DNA of 11,916 nucleotides from positions 1 through 11,916 of the forward strand of contig DZDC01000075.1 of the NCBI GenBank assembly GCA_022736595.1, given 5' to 3'. The DNA is from Draconibacterium orientale (GTDB taxonomy: Bacteria; Bacteroidota; Bacteroidia; Bacteroidales; UBA1556). Below are positions 1-7,910 of this stretch, piece by piece. Position numbers and translations under genes: made by a program. Within the stretch, counting starts at the first letter, position 1. Every line of letters starts with the position of its first letter. The notes below the pieces were generated by a model, which saw only the letters and a list, made by a program, of their open reading frames with translations, was not told where the DNA came from and searched no databases.

Positions 1-38
1 ACAATACAACCTCAACCTTAGACGGTCTAAATTGAAAA

Positions 39-572
39 TTGTCATGTACTAAATCAGAACTTTTAAAACTTGTGCCATCAAAACTCTATTTACCGATGGA
101 AGGCGAGGGTCGAAATGCGATTTTTGCAGCCGAAAACCAATGGGAAGTGTATGCCTACGATTTTAGTAAAGTGGCTCGTGACAAAGCTTTAAAATATGCA
201 GAAAATAAAGGAGTTCAGGTGGTTTATGAATTGCATGATAACAATGATTTAAAGGTAAAGTCTTGTTATTATGATGTTATAGCGCTGATATTTACTCATT
301 TGCCAACTCAACAGAGACCCATTGTATTTGAAAATTGGTTAACCCAATTGAAAAAGGGAGGTAAACTACTTATGGAAGTTTACTCGAAAGATCAAATTTA
401 CTTTGGCACTGGTGGCCCAAGTCAAGAAGACCTTTTATATACCGTGGAAGAGCTCAAGGAATTACTAAAAAGTTTGAAGCAAATAGATATTTTTGCTCAA
501 CAGGTCTTCATTGACGAGGGAAGTGGACATCAAGGTAACTCTTCTGTAATAAGGGTTGTGGCAGAAAGATAG
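39..572 (+). CDS. SAM-dependent methyltransferase, N-terminally truncated
   Basis: This encodes a class I (Rossmann-fold) SAM-dependent methyltransferase of the small TehB-like type common in Bacteroidota; the substrate is unknown. The SAM-binding loop reads LYLPMEGEGRNAIFAA (about residues 17-32), followed by an acidic strand end (YAYDFS), then DVIALIFTHLP and the post-motif stretch LKKGGKLLMEVYSK. The C-terminus (GHQGNSSVIRVVAER) looks complete. From memory, relatives start about 20-25 residues earlier with a W-x-x-RY / YG-x-x-PN segment. That segment is absent here, and an in-frame TGA at 33-35 blocks extension upstream. The other two forward frames of bases 1-38 do not encode it either. 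The only upstream start is TTG at 39; the first in-frame ATG is at 96, inside the SAM loop. It is therefore probably a truncated gene, or the product of a rearrangement or assembly join near bases 45-50. Family assignment is confident; functionality is doubtful. Confidence 0.75.
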   Translation: MSCTKSELLKLVPSKLYLPMEGEGRNAIFAAENQWEVYAYDFSKVARDKALKYAENKGVQVVYELHDNNDLKVKSCYYDVIALIFTHLPTQQRPIVFENWLTQLKKGGKLLMEVYSKDQIYFGTGGPSQEDLLYTVEELKELLKSLKQIDIFAQQVFIDEGSGHQGNSSVIRVVAER

Positions 573-655
573 AGGAATTGTTATTGTTAATATTCCTTTG
601 ATTATTTATTGATTAACGGGTTTTTTAATTATTCGATTCTATTACTTTTGGCCTT
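573..655 (+). promoter_or_regulatory. Intergenic promoter region of prmA with TACTTTTG -7 box
   Basis: This A+T-rich spacer contains TACTTTTG at 643-650, an exact match to the Bacteroidota -7 consensus TAnnTTTG. Only five bases (651-655) separate it from the prmA ATG at 656. No TTTG-type -33 element sits at the expected distance of about 19-21 nt upstream; the equivalent place is a T-run (621-626). If this box is used, the mRNA would begin one to three bases before the start codon, making it essentially leaderless. There is no Shine-Dalgarno-like sequence. The motif match is direct; its use as a promoter is inference. Confidence 0.45.
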
Positions 656-1489
656 ATGGAATACATTTCACTAAATTGCCTTGTCAGTCCTATCGAACCT
701 GGGGTTGAAATATTAATGGCTCAATTGGCAGAGCTTGGTTTTGAAAGTTTTCAGGAAACTGAAGCGGGTCTGATAGCCTATATTCAAAAACCATTATTTG
801 ATATCCAAAGTGTTGATAATTTGGATATTATTCAAAATAGAGACATTAAAATAAGCTACGCTTATGAGTCTATTGCCGATCAAAATTGGAACGCAAAATG
901 GGAGGAAAATTACGATCCCATAGTGATTAATCAAATTGTGGCCATTCGAGCTCCCTTTCATGCGCCATACCCCTCTTTGGATTTTGACATCGTCATTGAG
1001 CCCAAAATGTCGTTTGGAACGGCTCATCATGGAACTACGGCTCAAATGATTCAATTGATTTTGACCCATGATATGAAGGGCAAAAGTGTGCTTGATATGG
1101 GTTGTGGAACTGGGGTATTGGCTATTCTTGCAGCTCAAAGTGGAGCTGTTTCAGTTGATGCCATCGATAATGACGAATGGGCTTATCGCAATTCACTCGA
1201 AAATGTGGAGATGAACCAATGCGCTTGGATCAATGTGATGCAAGGAGATGCAGCACTTTTGAAAGGGAAATCCTATGATTTAATTATCGCAAATATTAAT
1301 CGCAATATTCTTTTGGCAGACTTGAAATTCTATTCTCAATGTCTTGAAAAAGATAAGTTGTTATTTATGAGCGGTTTTTATCCCGAAGATATTGAAATTA
1401 TCAACGAGGAAGCGAATAAACATCATCTTTTCTATCAGTATCATACCGTCGATAGAGGCTGGGTAGCAGGAGTATGGCTTAAGAAATAA
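656..1489 (+). CDS. prmA: Ribosomal protein L11 methyltransferase
   Basis: PrmA is a cytoplasmic enzyme that trimethylates ribosomal protein L11 using SAM. At 277 residues it has the usual size for the Bacteroidota form. Residues 1-60 are the N-terminal L11-recognition domain (YISLNCLVSPIEPGVEILMAQLAELGFESF). Residues 116-128 (PKMSFGTAHHGTT) correspond to the conserved PGMAFGTGxHxTT signature. Motif I is VLDMGCGTGVLAI (145-157), the ribose-binding acidic residue follows in VDAIDND (about 167-173), and IANINRNILL (211-220) is the catalytic-face motif. The ATG at 656 agrees with the expected N-terminus and lies 5 nt after a -7-like box. The protein is complete with no odd residues. It stands about 80 bases downstream of another methyltransferase gene, but the two families differ and need not be functionally linked. 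Confidence 0.95.
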   Translation: MEYISLNCLVSPIEPGVEILMAQLAELGFESFQETEAGLIAYIQKPLFDIQSVDNLDIIQNRDIKISYAYESIADQNWNAKWEENYDPIVINQIVAIRAPFHAPYPSLDFDIVIEPKMSFGTAHHGTTAQMIQLILTHDMKGKSVLDMGCGTGVLAILAAQSGAVSVDAIDNDEWAYRNSLENVEMNQCAWINVMQGDAALLKGKSYDLIIANINRNILLADLKFYSQCLEKDKLLFMSGFYPEDIEIINEEANKHHLFYQYHTVDRGWVAGVWLKK

Positions 1490-1511
1490 TTCAAATAAAA
1501 ATATAATATTG

Positions 1512-4500
1512 ATGCGATTTCTCATTTTAATAAGCATTTTTATGTTGTCCCAATGGGTTATGGGCCAACGCAATTACGAATTCTCGCCTTATCCAGAAAA
1601 ATATATATTTGAGCTTAAGGAGTTTTATGGCACTAAATCTACCACAGAAAGTGAGAAAGATATTGCTAAGAAACTTGCAAGTTTTGAGCTTTTTTGGAAT
1701 AGTGATAGTTTAAGTACTGAGAATAAGTTGTTGATTATTAAGACTTCAAATTTGTTGTCGGCAAAGAACTTCAATCCCAATCCAAGCTTTAATTTGTTTA
1801 TTCAAAACGTTTTGGCAATTCACCGAAATGTGGAAAATAAAGGTAATTTTGAAAAATGGATGCAATCCATTCAGTTTTATATTCAACGAAAAAGGGTAGC
1901 TTATCTGCATCAATATTTTGAATATTCCTTAGATTTTTTTGGTAGTTATCAGCTTTTCAATCGAAATAATAAAATCTGGAAAATTAGTCCCACTCAAATA
2001 ACCATCCTTGAAGAAGACAATAACCCTATTTTTAAAATCAAAACGGTCAATTTAATTGGTACTTCAGGAAAAGATAGCAGCTGTGTTTGGGGAACTTCAG
2101 GCCTGTATTATCCTTTAAAACAACGTTGGGAGGGTACGGGTGGCACCATCAATTGGGCTCGATTTGGTATTGATACCCTAGCGGTATATGCACGCTTAGA
2201 AGTTTATAAAATTGATCTAACCAATAACTTATGGAGGGCCGATTCGGTCACATTTTACGATAAACGTCGATTTGACTATTCATTGCTTGGCCGCATACGC
2301 GACAATTATGGCTATACCGATGCTAAAGATTCCTATGGATATCCCGCTTTTAGTTCGTATCGAACGGATATTACCATTAAAGATGTGTACCCTAATGTGG
2401 ATTATCGAGGGGGCTATGCCCTCCAGGGCCTTAAAGTTATTGGATCAGCAGAGGGTGATGCTGAAGCCTATTTCATTTTTAAACATAAAGAAAAACCTTT
2501 TGTATATACTGGTTCACAGACTTTTATCATTGAAGAAGATAAGATTATTTCTGAAAAAGTATCAGTGACCATTTATCTAGAGAGTTTAGATAGTGCCACT
2601 GGAATTTTGACGGTGGATAGTATTTTTCATCCGGGCTTAAGTCTTTATTATTCTAATGCAAAAAAACATCTCAGTATCTATCGAAAAGAGGAGGGGCTTT
2701 CAAAAACTCCATTTTTTGATAGTTATCACAACATTGATTTGTATGTTGAAGAGTTGGGTTGGAAAATGGGAGAGGATTTTATTGATATGAAATCACTGCA
2801 GCAAAAGGGAATTGAAAGCAAAGCCTATTTTGAGTCTATTAATATGTTTTCGGATGCTCGTTACGATAAACTGCAAGGTCTTGACGAGATTAATCCTGTA
2901 ACTGCAGTTTATAATTATACTAAAAAGGTCGATTATAACGAGTTTCATGCCAGTGACTTCGGATATTATATGAAGTTAGACAAAGCGCAAACCATCGATT
3001 ACCTTCTCGATTTGGCGTCAAAGGGCTTCTTGCTGTATGATTTGGATAATGATTATGTAATTGTAAAAGAGAATGTTAGAACCTATGAGTTGGCCCATCA
3101 AGGGAGAACTGACTACGATGTTATAGGTTTTAATTCCTATACTGATGGTAGTATTCCAAATGCAAGTTTAAACTTACGCAATAATGAAATCATTATTCAA
3201 GGTGTAAGCACGGTTCACCTTAGCGACTCACAAGATGTGCGCATTTATCCCAAACATGGAAGAGTAGTTTTAAAGAAAAATAGGGATTTTGAGTTTGATG
3301 GTAAAATTATAGCTGGTCGATTCGATCTTTATGCTCGTAAATGTTACTTTAGTTACGATAAATTTGAACTCGAACTTCCAACCATCGATTCACTGAGTTT
3401 CAAGGTTGTAGCATTTGAAGAGAATCAATATGGCGAAAAACCCTTGGTGAGAGTAAAAACTGTGATTGAACGCTTGAGTGGAAATATTCTCATTGACCAT
3501 CCCAATAATAAATCCGGTCTTAAGAAGATGGGCGAATATCCTATTTTAAACAGTAAATCAAGGTCTTATGTATATTACGATAAAGCTTCCATTTTTAATA
3601 AGGTCTATGATCGCGAAAACTTCTTTTATCGACTCGAAAGTTTTACCATCGACAGCTTGGACGATTTTAAAACAGAAGGTTTGCAGTTTGAAGGATACCT
3701 CGCATCTGCAGGTATTTTTCCCGATATTGAACAACCTTTAATGGTTCAGCCCGATTATTCTCTTGGATTTGTTACGGTAACTGAAGCTTCTGGATTGCCC
3801 ATGTATTCCAATAAAGGACTATTTAACGATACCATTCGATTAAGTAACAATGGTCTTCGCGGCTCCGGTGAATTGAAATATTTGACTTCGATAAGCAAGT
3901 CCAATGATTTTTTCTTCTTCCCTGATAGTACCAAAGCTTTAGCCCAATCTTTTGAAATTGTTGAACAAAAGTCGGGAACTGAGTATCCTCCAGTATTAGC
4001 TCAGATGGTGAAACAAAATTGGATGCCCAAGATGGATAAATTTTACTCCCAAACTACCAAGAAGGAATTGCCTTTCAAAATGTACACCAACGAAGCTACC
4101 ATGTTGGGACAGCTTACGTTACAACCAACCATTCTCAATGGGAACGGGGTGACTGAAATAAAAAATGCTGTTATGGAATCAAAAATATTTGATTTCAAAA
4201 ATCGATATTATCAAAGCGATTCCTGCTTGTTTGCATTGCGAAGTTTTGTGGATGTAATCGATAGCAGCGCAGCCAATTCCAATGCGGTTAAAGAAAATAG
4301 CTTCTCCTATAAAACTGAAGATAACTTCAAAGCACGGGTCGATTTTGATTTGAGAAAAGGCGAGTTTGAATCGACCACAGGTAGTAAACCTGTAATCTTT
4401 GACGAAAATCAGTATATGTGTTACATGGATCAATTTGTTTGGTACATGGATGAAGATAAAACAGAGTTTGGAAGTAAAGACGATCCCTTGGCTAAACTAC

Positions 4501-6086
4501 AAGACAAGACCTTACGAGAGCAGGTGGATTTGGATCTTAGTGGTACACAGTTTATTAGCATACATCCCGCTCAAGATTCTCTTAGCTTTTTTGCAAACAG
4601 AGCAGTATTCTATCAACGCCGAAAACTAATTCATGCCACTGGTGTACCTTTTATAAGCGTGGCTGATGCATCCATTTTTCCTGGTAATCATGAGGCTGAT
4701 ATTAGACAAGGTGCTGATTTAAAAGAATTTACTAATTCTCAACTGCTGGTTAACCGTGAAACAAAATACCACGAAATGTATAATGGTACTTTCAAAATCC
4801 ATGGTAATCATAACTATAATGGTAGAGCGCTCTATGATTATAAAGATGAAGATGGAAATATACAGAATATTTTCTTTGGAAAAATTGATGTTGATACTGC
4901 GGGTTTTACCGTGGCCATTGCTGATATCGAAGCTAGCGCTCAATTTACTTTGAGTAGATATTTTGATTTTGTGGGTTCAGTTACCTTACTCGGGGGTGAA
5001 AAATTCTTAACCTTTAATGGAGGAACGCGCATCAGTCACAATTGTGATACTTTAGCACGCAATCCCATTCAATTTACCTTTAAGCTTGATCCGTCCAATA
5101 TCATGATTCCAATTGGTGAGGAGGTGAAGGATATTGATGGAGTTAGAGTGTTTACGGGCTTAAAGTCAAGAACAACCAATGGAAAAGTCTATGCGAGTTT
5201 CCTCAATAATGTGGGTAGTAGAACCGATAATGTGGTGATGCAAAGTCAAGGATTTTTGGTTTACGATAAAATATCCAATGAATATAGAATTGCATCTGCT
5301 GACAAATTATCGCAACGGAGCTTGCCTGGAAATTACCTTAGCTTAAGCAAACGTGAATGCAGTGTTTATGCCGAAGGTGAATTGAATCTTGGTTTTAACC
5401 TAGGTGCCATCGAAGGTGAGGCTTATGGTAAAGCACGGTATTTTGGTAAAGAGGATTCAACCACTTTTGACGTTAGCCTTCCATTGGATTTCTTCTTTAA
5501 TGAAAAGGCATTGGAATTATTTGCCAATCAACTTAATAGCCGTAACGATTTATCAGGGGTGAATCTGGAAAACGACGTTTATAGCATCATGCTTGGCAAT
5601 AAACTTGGGGCTAAACTAGCCGATGAAACCATGTCGAAGATCATTACCAACGGTGGCGAGTACAAGCGGATTCCTAAAGAGCTTACCAAAACCATTTTCA
5701 TAAGTGATGTTAAAATGAAATACAATTCCAATACCCGAAGTTTGGTCTCTACCGATCATATTGGTATTGTAAGTTTGGGCAAAGATCAGGTATTGAAATA
5801 TGTGGAAGGTAAGCTCGAAATTCAAAACAAGGGAGAAACTTATAAAATTACCTTGGCCATCGACCTTGGAAATAGCCAGTATTACATCTTCCAATTCAAA
5901 GGAAATGCTACTACAGGACAAGTTTTGGTTTACAGTACTAATGAAGAGTTTAATACCCTTATTAAGGAAACTAAAGCCGACGACCGCAAGCTAAAAACTC
6001 AAGGAAAAGAACCTAAATTTAACTACTATATCGGAACTCCCACCGACTTTAAGAAATTTATGCGTCAAATGGAAATTAATGAATAA
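1512..6086 (+). CDS. Very large exported protein of unknown function (1524 aa)
   Basis: I do not recognise a named family. The ATG at 1512 is preferred over the TTG just before it because it opens a clean signal peptide: MRFLILISIFMLSQWVMG, with likely cleavage before Q19. The protein should therefore be exported to the periplasm or cell surface. There is no lipobox and no obvious later membrane helix. The body is rich in alternating polar/hydrophobic strands and aromatics (for example GGTINWARFGIDTLAVYARL, about 210-229), suggesting a long beta-rich fold. Around residues 490-519, DKAQTIDYLLDLASKGFLLYD followed by VIVKE resembles a small helical or winged-helix insert. Other notable stretches are RVVLKKNRDFEFDGKIIAG (about 584-602), PFISVADASIFPGN (about 1047-1060) and LPLDFFFNEKALELFANQL (about 1323-1341). 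No type IX secretion C-terminal domain is evident. It begins 22 nt after prmA and ends 5 nt before the aminotransferase, so it is probably co-transcribed with the glycan genes. I recall similar large hypothetical proteins in Bacteroidota but cannot name one. Confidence 0.85.
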   Translation: MRFLILISIFMLSQWVMGQRNYEFSPYPEKYIFELKEFYGTKSTTESEKDIAKKLASFELFWNSDSLSTENKLLIIKTSNLLSAKNFNPNPSFNLFIQNVLAIHRNVENKGNFEKWMQSIQFYIQRKRVAYLHQYFEYSLDFFGSYQLFNRNNKIWKISPTQITILEEDNNPIFKIKTVNLIGTSGKDSSCVWGTSGLYYPLKQRWEGTGGTINWARFGIDTLAVYARLEVYKIDLTNNLWRADSVTFYDKRRFDYSLLGRIRDNYGYTDAKDSYGYPAFSSYRTDITIKDVYPNVDYRGGYALQGLKVIGSAEGDAEAYFIFKHKEKPFVYTGSQTFIIEEDKIISEKVSVTIYLESLDSATGILTVDSIFHPGLSLYYSNAKKHLSIYRKEEGLSKTPFFDSYHNIDLYVEELGWKMGEDFIDMKSLQQKGIESKAYFESINMFSDARYDKLQGLDEINPVTAVYNYTKKVDYNEFHASDFGYYMKLDKAQTIDYLLDLASKGFLLYDLDNDYVIVKENVRTYELAHQGRTDYDVIGFNSYTDGSIPNASLNLRNNEIIIQGVSTVHLSDSQDVRIYPKHGRVVLKKNRDFEFDGKIIAGRFDLYARKCYFSYDKFELELPTIDSLSFKVVAFEENQYGEKPLVRVKTVIERLSGNILIDHPNNKSGLKKMGEYPILNSKSRSYVYYDKASIFNKVYDRENFFYRLESFTIDSLDDFKTEGLQFEGYLASAGIFPDIEQPLMVQPDYSLGFVTVTEASGLPMYSNKGLFNDTIRLSNNGLRGSGELKYLTSISKSNDFFFFPDSTKALAQSFEIVEQKSGTEYPPVLAQMVKQNWMPKMDKFYSQTTKKELPFKMYTNEATMLGQLTLQPTILNGNGVTEIKNAVMESKIFDFKNRYYQSDSCLFALRSFVDVIDSSAANSNAVKENSFSYKTEDNFKARVDFDLRKGEFESTTGSKPVIFDENQYMCYMDQFVWYMDEDKTEFGSKDDPLAKLQDKTLREQVDLDLSGTQFISIHPAQDSLSFFANRAVFYQRRKLIHATGVPFISVADASIFPGNHEADIRQGADLKEFTNSQLLVNRETKYHEMYNGTFKIHGNHNYNGRALYDYKDEDGNIQNIFFGKIDVDTAGFTVAIADIEASAQFTLSRYFDFVGSVTLLGGEKFLTFNGGTRISHNCDTLARNPIQFTFKLDPSNIMIPIGEEVKDIDGVRVFTGLKSRTTNGKVYASFLNNVGSRTDNVVMQSQGFLVYDKISNEYRIASADKLSQRSLPGNYLSLSKRECSVYAEGELNLGFNLGAIEGEAYGKARYFGKEDSTTFDVSLPLDFFFNEKALELFANQLNSRNDLSGVNLENDVYSIMLGNKLGAKLADETMSKIITNGGEYKRIPKELTKTIFISDVKMKYNSNTRSLVSTDHIGIVSLGKDQVLKYVEGKLEIQNKGETYKITLAIDLGNSQYYIFQFKGNATTGQVLVYSTNEEFNTLIKETKADDRKLKTQGKEPKFNYYIGTPTDFKKFMRQMEINE

Positions 6087-6091
6087 CAGCT

Positions 6092-7315
6092 ATGAATAAC
6101 TTACCAATGATACCATTTTCGCCACCTCGGATGGATCAAAAAATCATCGATGAAGTGGTAGATACTTTAAAATCGGGTTGGATTACCACTGGCCCCAAAA
6201 CCAAACTTTTTGAAAATAAAATTTCAGAATTTACCCAAGCCTCCAAAACCTTATGTTTAAACTCAGCCTCAGCAGGGCTTGAATTGGTTTTGCGTTGGTA
6301 CGGAGTAGGAGCGGGCGATGAAGTAATCGTACCAGCCTATACTTATGCTGCCACTGCCAATGTGGTAGTGCATTGCGGTGCCAAAGTGGTTTTTGTGGAT
6401 GTGAATGATCAATTTTTAATGGATGCCCAGAAGGTAAATGCTGCCATCACTGAAAGAACAAAAGTGATTATGCCCGTCGATATTGGAGGTATGCCTGCTG
6501 ACTACGATGCCTTAAACCAGTTGGTGAATAGCATTGAAGTGAAGTCAAAGTTCAAACCCGAAAATGAGGTTCAAAACCAGTTAGGACGCATTTTGATATT
6601 GTCGGATGCTGCTCATTCATTAGGTGCATATTATAAAGGAAAAGCAGCAGGAATTTTAACCGATGTCACCGTTTTTTCATTTCATGCAGTCAAAAACCTA
6701 ACCACAGCCGAAGGAGGCGCTATTTGCTTAAACTTACCTCAAGGATTTGATGTGGAGCAAATTTATAAGGAATTGAATCTTAAATCGTTGCACGGACAAA
6801 ATAAGGACGCTTTGGCAAAGACTCAAATCGGAAATTGGCGTTACGATATTGTGGAAGCAGGTTATAAATGTAATATGACCGATATTGCAGCTTCCATTGG
6901 TTTAATTGAATTGGAGCGATACCAAGAGGATATGCTCGTAAAAAGAAAGTATATTTTTGATCAATACGCTGAGGCTTTTTCACATTTTGAATGGGCAATT
7001 GTTCCTTCCTATGAAACGGAGGTGGCAACTTCCAGCTACCACGTTTTTATGCTTAGAATTAAGGGAGCTACTGAAGCCCAGCGCGACGCTATTATTCAAC
7101 ATATATTTGATTATAAAGTGAGTGTGAACGTGCATTTTATCCCACTTCCGAGCATGTCTTATTATCGTTCCTTGGGTTATGATATGGCCAATTATCCGCA
7201 AACTTATGCTCTTTATAGCAACGAGATTAGCTTGCCAGTGTATTATGGCCTTACCGATCAGCAGTTGCAGCGGGTAATTGATGCAGTAATTAGTGCGGTA
7301 AATAAAGTTTTATAA
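6092..7315 (+). CDS. DegT/DnrJ/EryC1/StrS family PLP-dependent sugar aminotransferase
   Basis: This family converts a nucleotide-linked keto-sugar into an amino-sugar using PLP and, usually, glutamate. At 407 residues it is slightly longer than the typical 370-390. The N-terminal signature is IPFSPPRMDQKIIDEVVDTL with SGWITTGPKTKLFE; the substrate/PLP pocket has NSASAGLEL and VIVPAYTYAATANVV. The cofactor-contact motif SDAAHSLGA contains D172 and H175, and the Schiff-base lysine is K201 in FSFHAVKNLTTAEGGA. The late signature YKCNMTDIAASIGLIELER is also present. A charged insert, about residues 143-168 (after ADYDALNQLV, before LILSDAAHS), accounts for the extra length. It starts 5 nt after the giant gene and is followed 1 nt later by the phosphoglycosyl transferase gene. 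The pairing recalls PglE-PglC (bacillosamine-type glycan synthesis), but no dehydratase or acetyltransferase is present here. The exact sugar is unknown. Confidence 0.92.
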   Translation: MNNLPMIPFSPPRMDQKIIDEVVDTLKSGWITTGPKTKLFENKISEFTQASKTLCLNSASAGLELVLRWYGVGAGDEVIVPAYTYAATANVVVHCGAKVVFVDVNDQFLMDAQKVNAAITERTKVIMPVDIGGMPADYDALNQLVNSIEVKSKFKPENEVQNQLGRILILSDAAHSLGAYYKGKAAGILTDVTVFSFHAVKNLTTAEGGAICLNLPQGFDVEQIYKELNLKSLHGQNKDALAKTQIGNWRYDIVEAGYKCNMTDIAASIGLIELERYQEDMLVKRKYIFDQYAEAFSHFEWAIVPSYETEVATSSYHVFMLRIKGATEAQRDAIIQHIFDYKVSVNVHFIPLPSMSYYRSLGYDMANYPQTYALYSNEISLPVYYGLTDQQLQRVIDAVISAVNKVL

Positions 7316-7316
7316 A

Positions 7317-7910
7317 ATGGGAAAAAGACTCTTTGATATTGTCTTTTCAATGCTTGGAATTGTTTTCGTTTTGATTCCATCTCTAATAATTTCATTTCTT
7401 ATTGTGGTAAATAGCAGGGGTGGAGTATTTTACCGTCAGGTACGAATTGGGAAAAATGAGCTTCCATTTAAAATTTTTAAATTTCGCACCATGCGTACCG
7501 AATCTGACAAGGCGGGTTTACTTACCGTAGGAGCAAAGGATCACAGAGTTACTGAAGTGGGTTATTATTTGCGTAAATATAAAATCGATGAGTTACCTCA
7601 ATTATTGAATATCTTACTAGGTCAAATGAGTTTTGTGGGGCCACGTCCCGAAGTCGCTAAATACGTTGATTTATATACTGTTGAGCAACGAAAAGTGCTT
7701 CAGGTTAGGCCTGGTCTTACCGATTTTGCATCCATTAACTTTATCGATGAAAACGAGTTGCTTTCAAAATCAAGCGACCCTGAACGTACCTATATTGAGC
7801 AAATAATGCCACAAAAAATTGAAATGGGCTTGGCTTATGTCGATAAAATGTCGCTGAAAGTGGATTTATGGATTTTAATGCAAACTTTTTATAAAATTAT
7901 AAAGCGTTGA
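7317..7910 (+). CDS. Sugar transferase, PglC-like monotopic phosphoglycosyl transferase
   Basis: This enzyme transfers a sugar phosphate from a UDP-sugar to the polyprenyl phosphate carrier at the inner membrane, the first committed step of many O-glycan, capsule and exopolysaccharide pathways. The protein is 197 residues, the size of the minimal PglC form without the extra membrane domain seen in WcaJ/WbaP. The N-terminus (KRLFDIVFSMLGIVFVLIPSLI) is the re-entrant membrane helix. FYRQVRIGKN and FKIFKFRTM are family signatures. The catalytic Asp-Glu pair is D91-E92 in KIDELPQL, and MSFVGPRPE (about 104-112) is the conserved phosphate-binding PRP motif, followed by VRPGLTDFASI. Nothing essential is missing. 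The start is 1 nt after the aminotransferase stop, so translation is probably coupled. That neighbour most likely supplies the amino-sugar nucleotide substrate. Confidence 0.95.
   Translation: MGKRLFDIVFSMLGIVFVLIPSLIISFLIVVNSRGGVFYRQVRIGKNELPFKIFKFRTMRTESDKAGLLTVGAKDHRVTEVGYYLRKYKIDELPQLLNILLGQMSFVGPRPEVAKYVDLYTVEQRKVLQVRPGLTDFASINFIDENELLSKSSDPERTYIEQIMPQKIEMGLAYVDKMSLKVDLWILMQTFYKIIKR

Noticed and set aside
1..45. Start of a divergent minus-strand gene at the left edge
   Set aside because: Only about 15 codons are visible from the ATG at 45, with no recognisable sequence, so it is too short to call.
4179..4953. Several open frames of 65-84 codons on either strand inside the giant gene
   Set aside because: All lie wholly within a continuous, signal-peptide-bearing reading frame. 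Their products are low-complexity Ile/Phe-rich shadows without domains.
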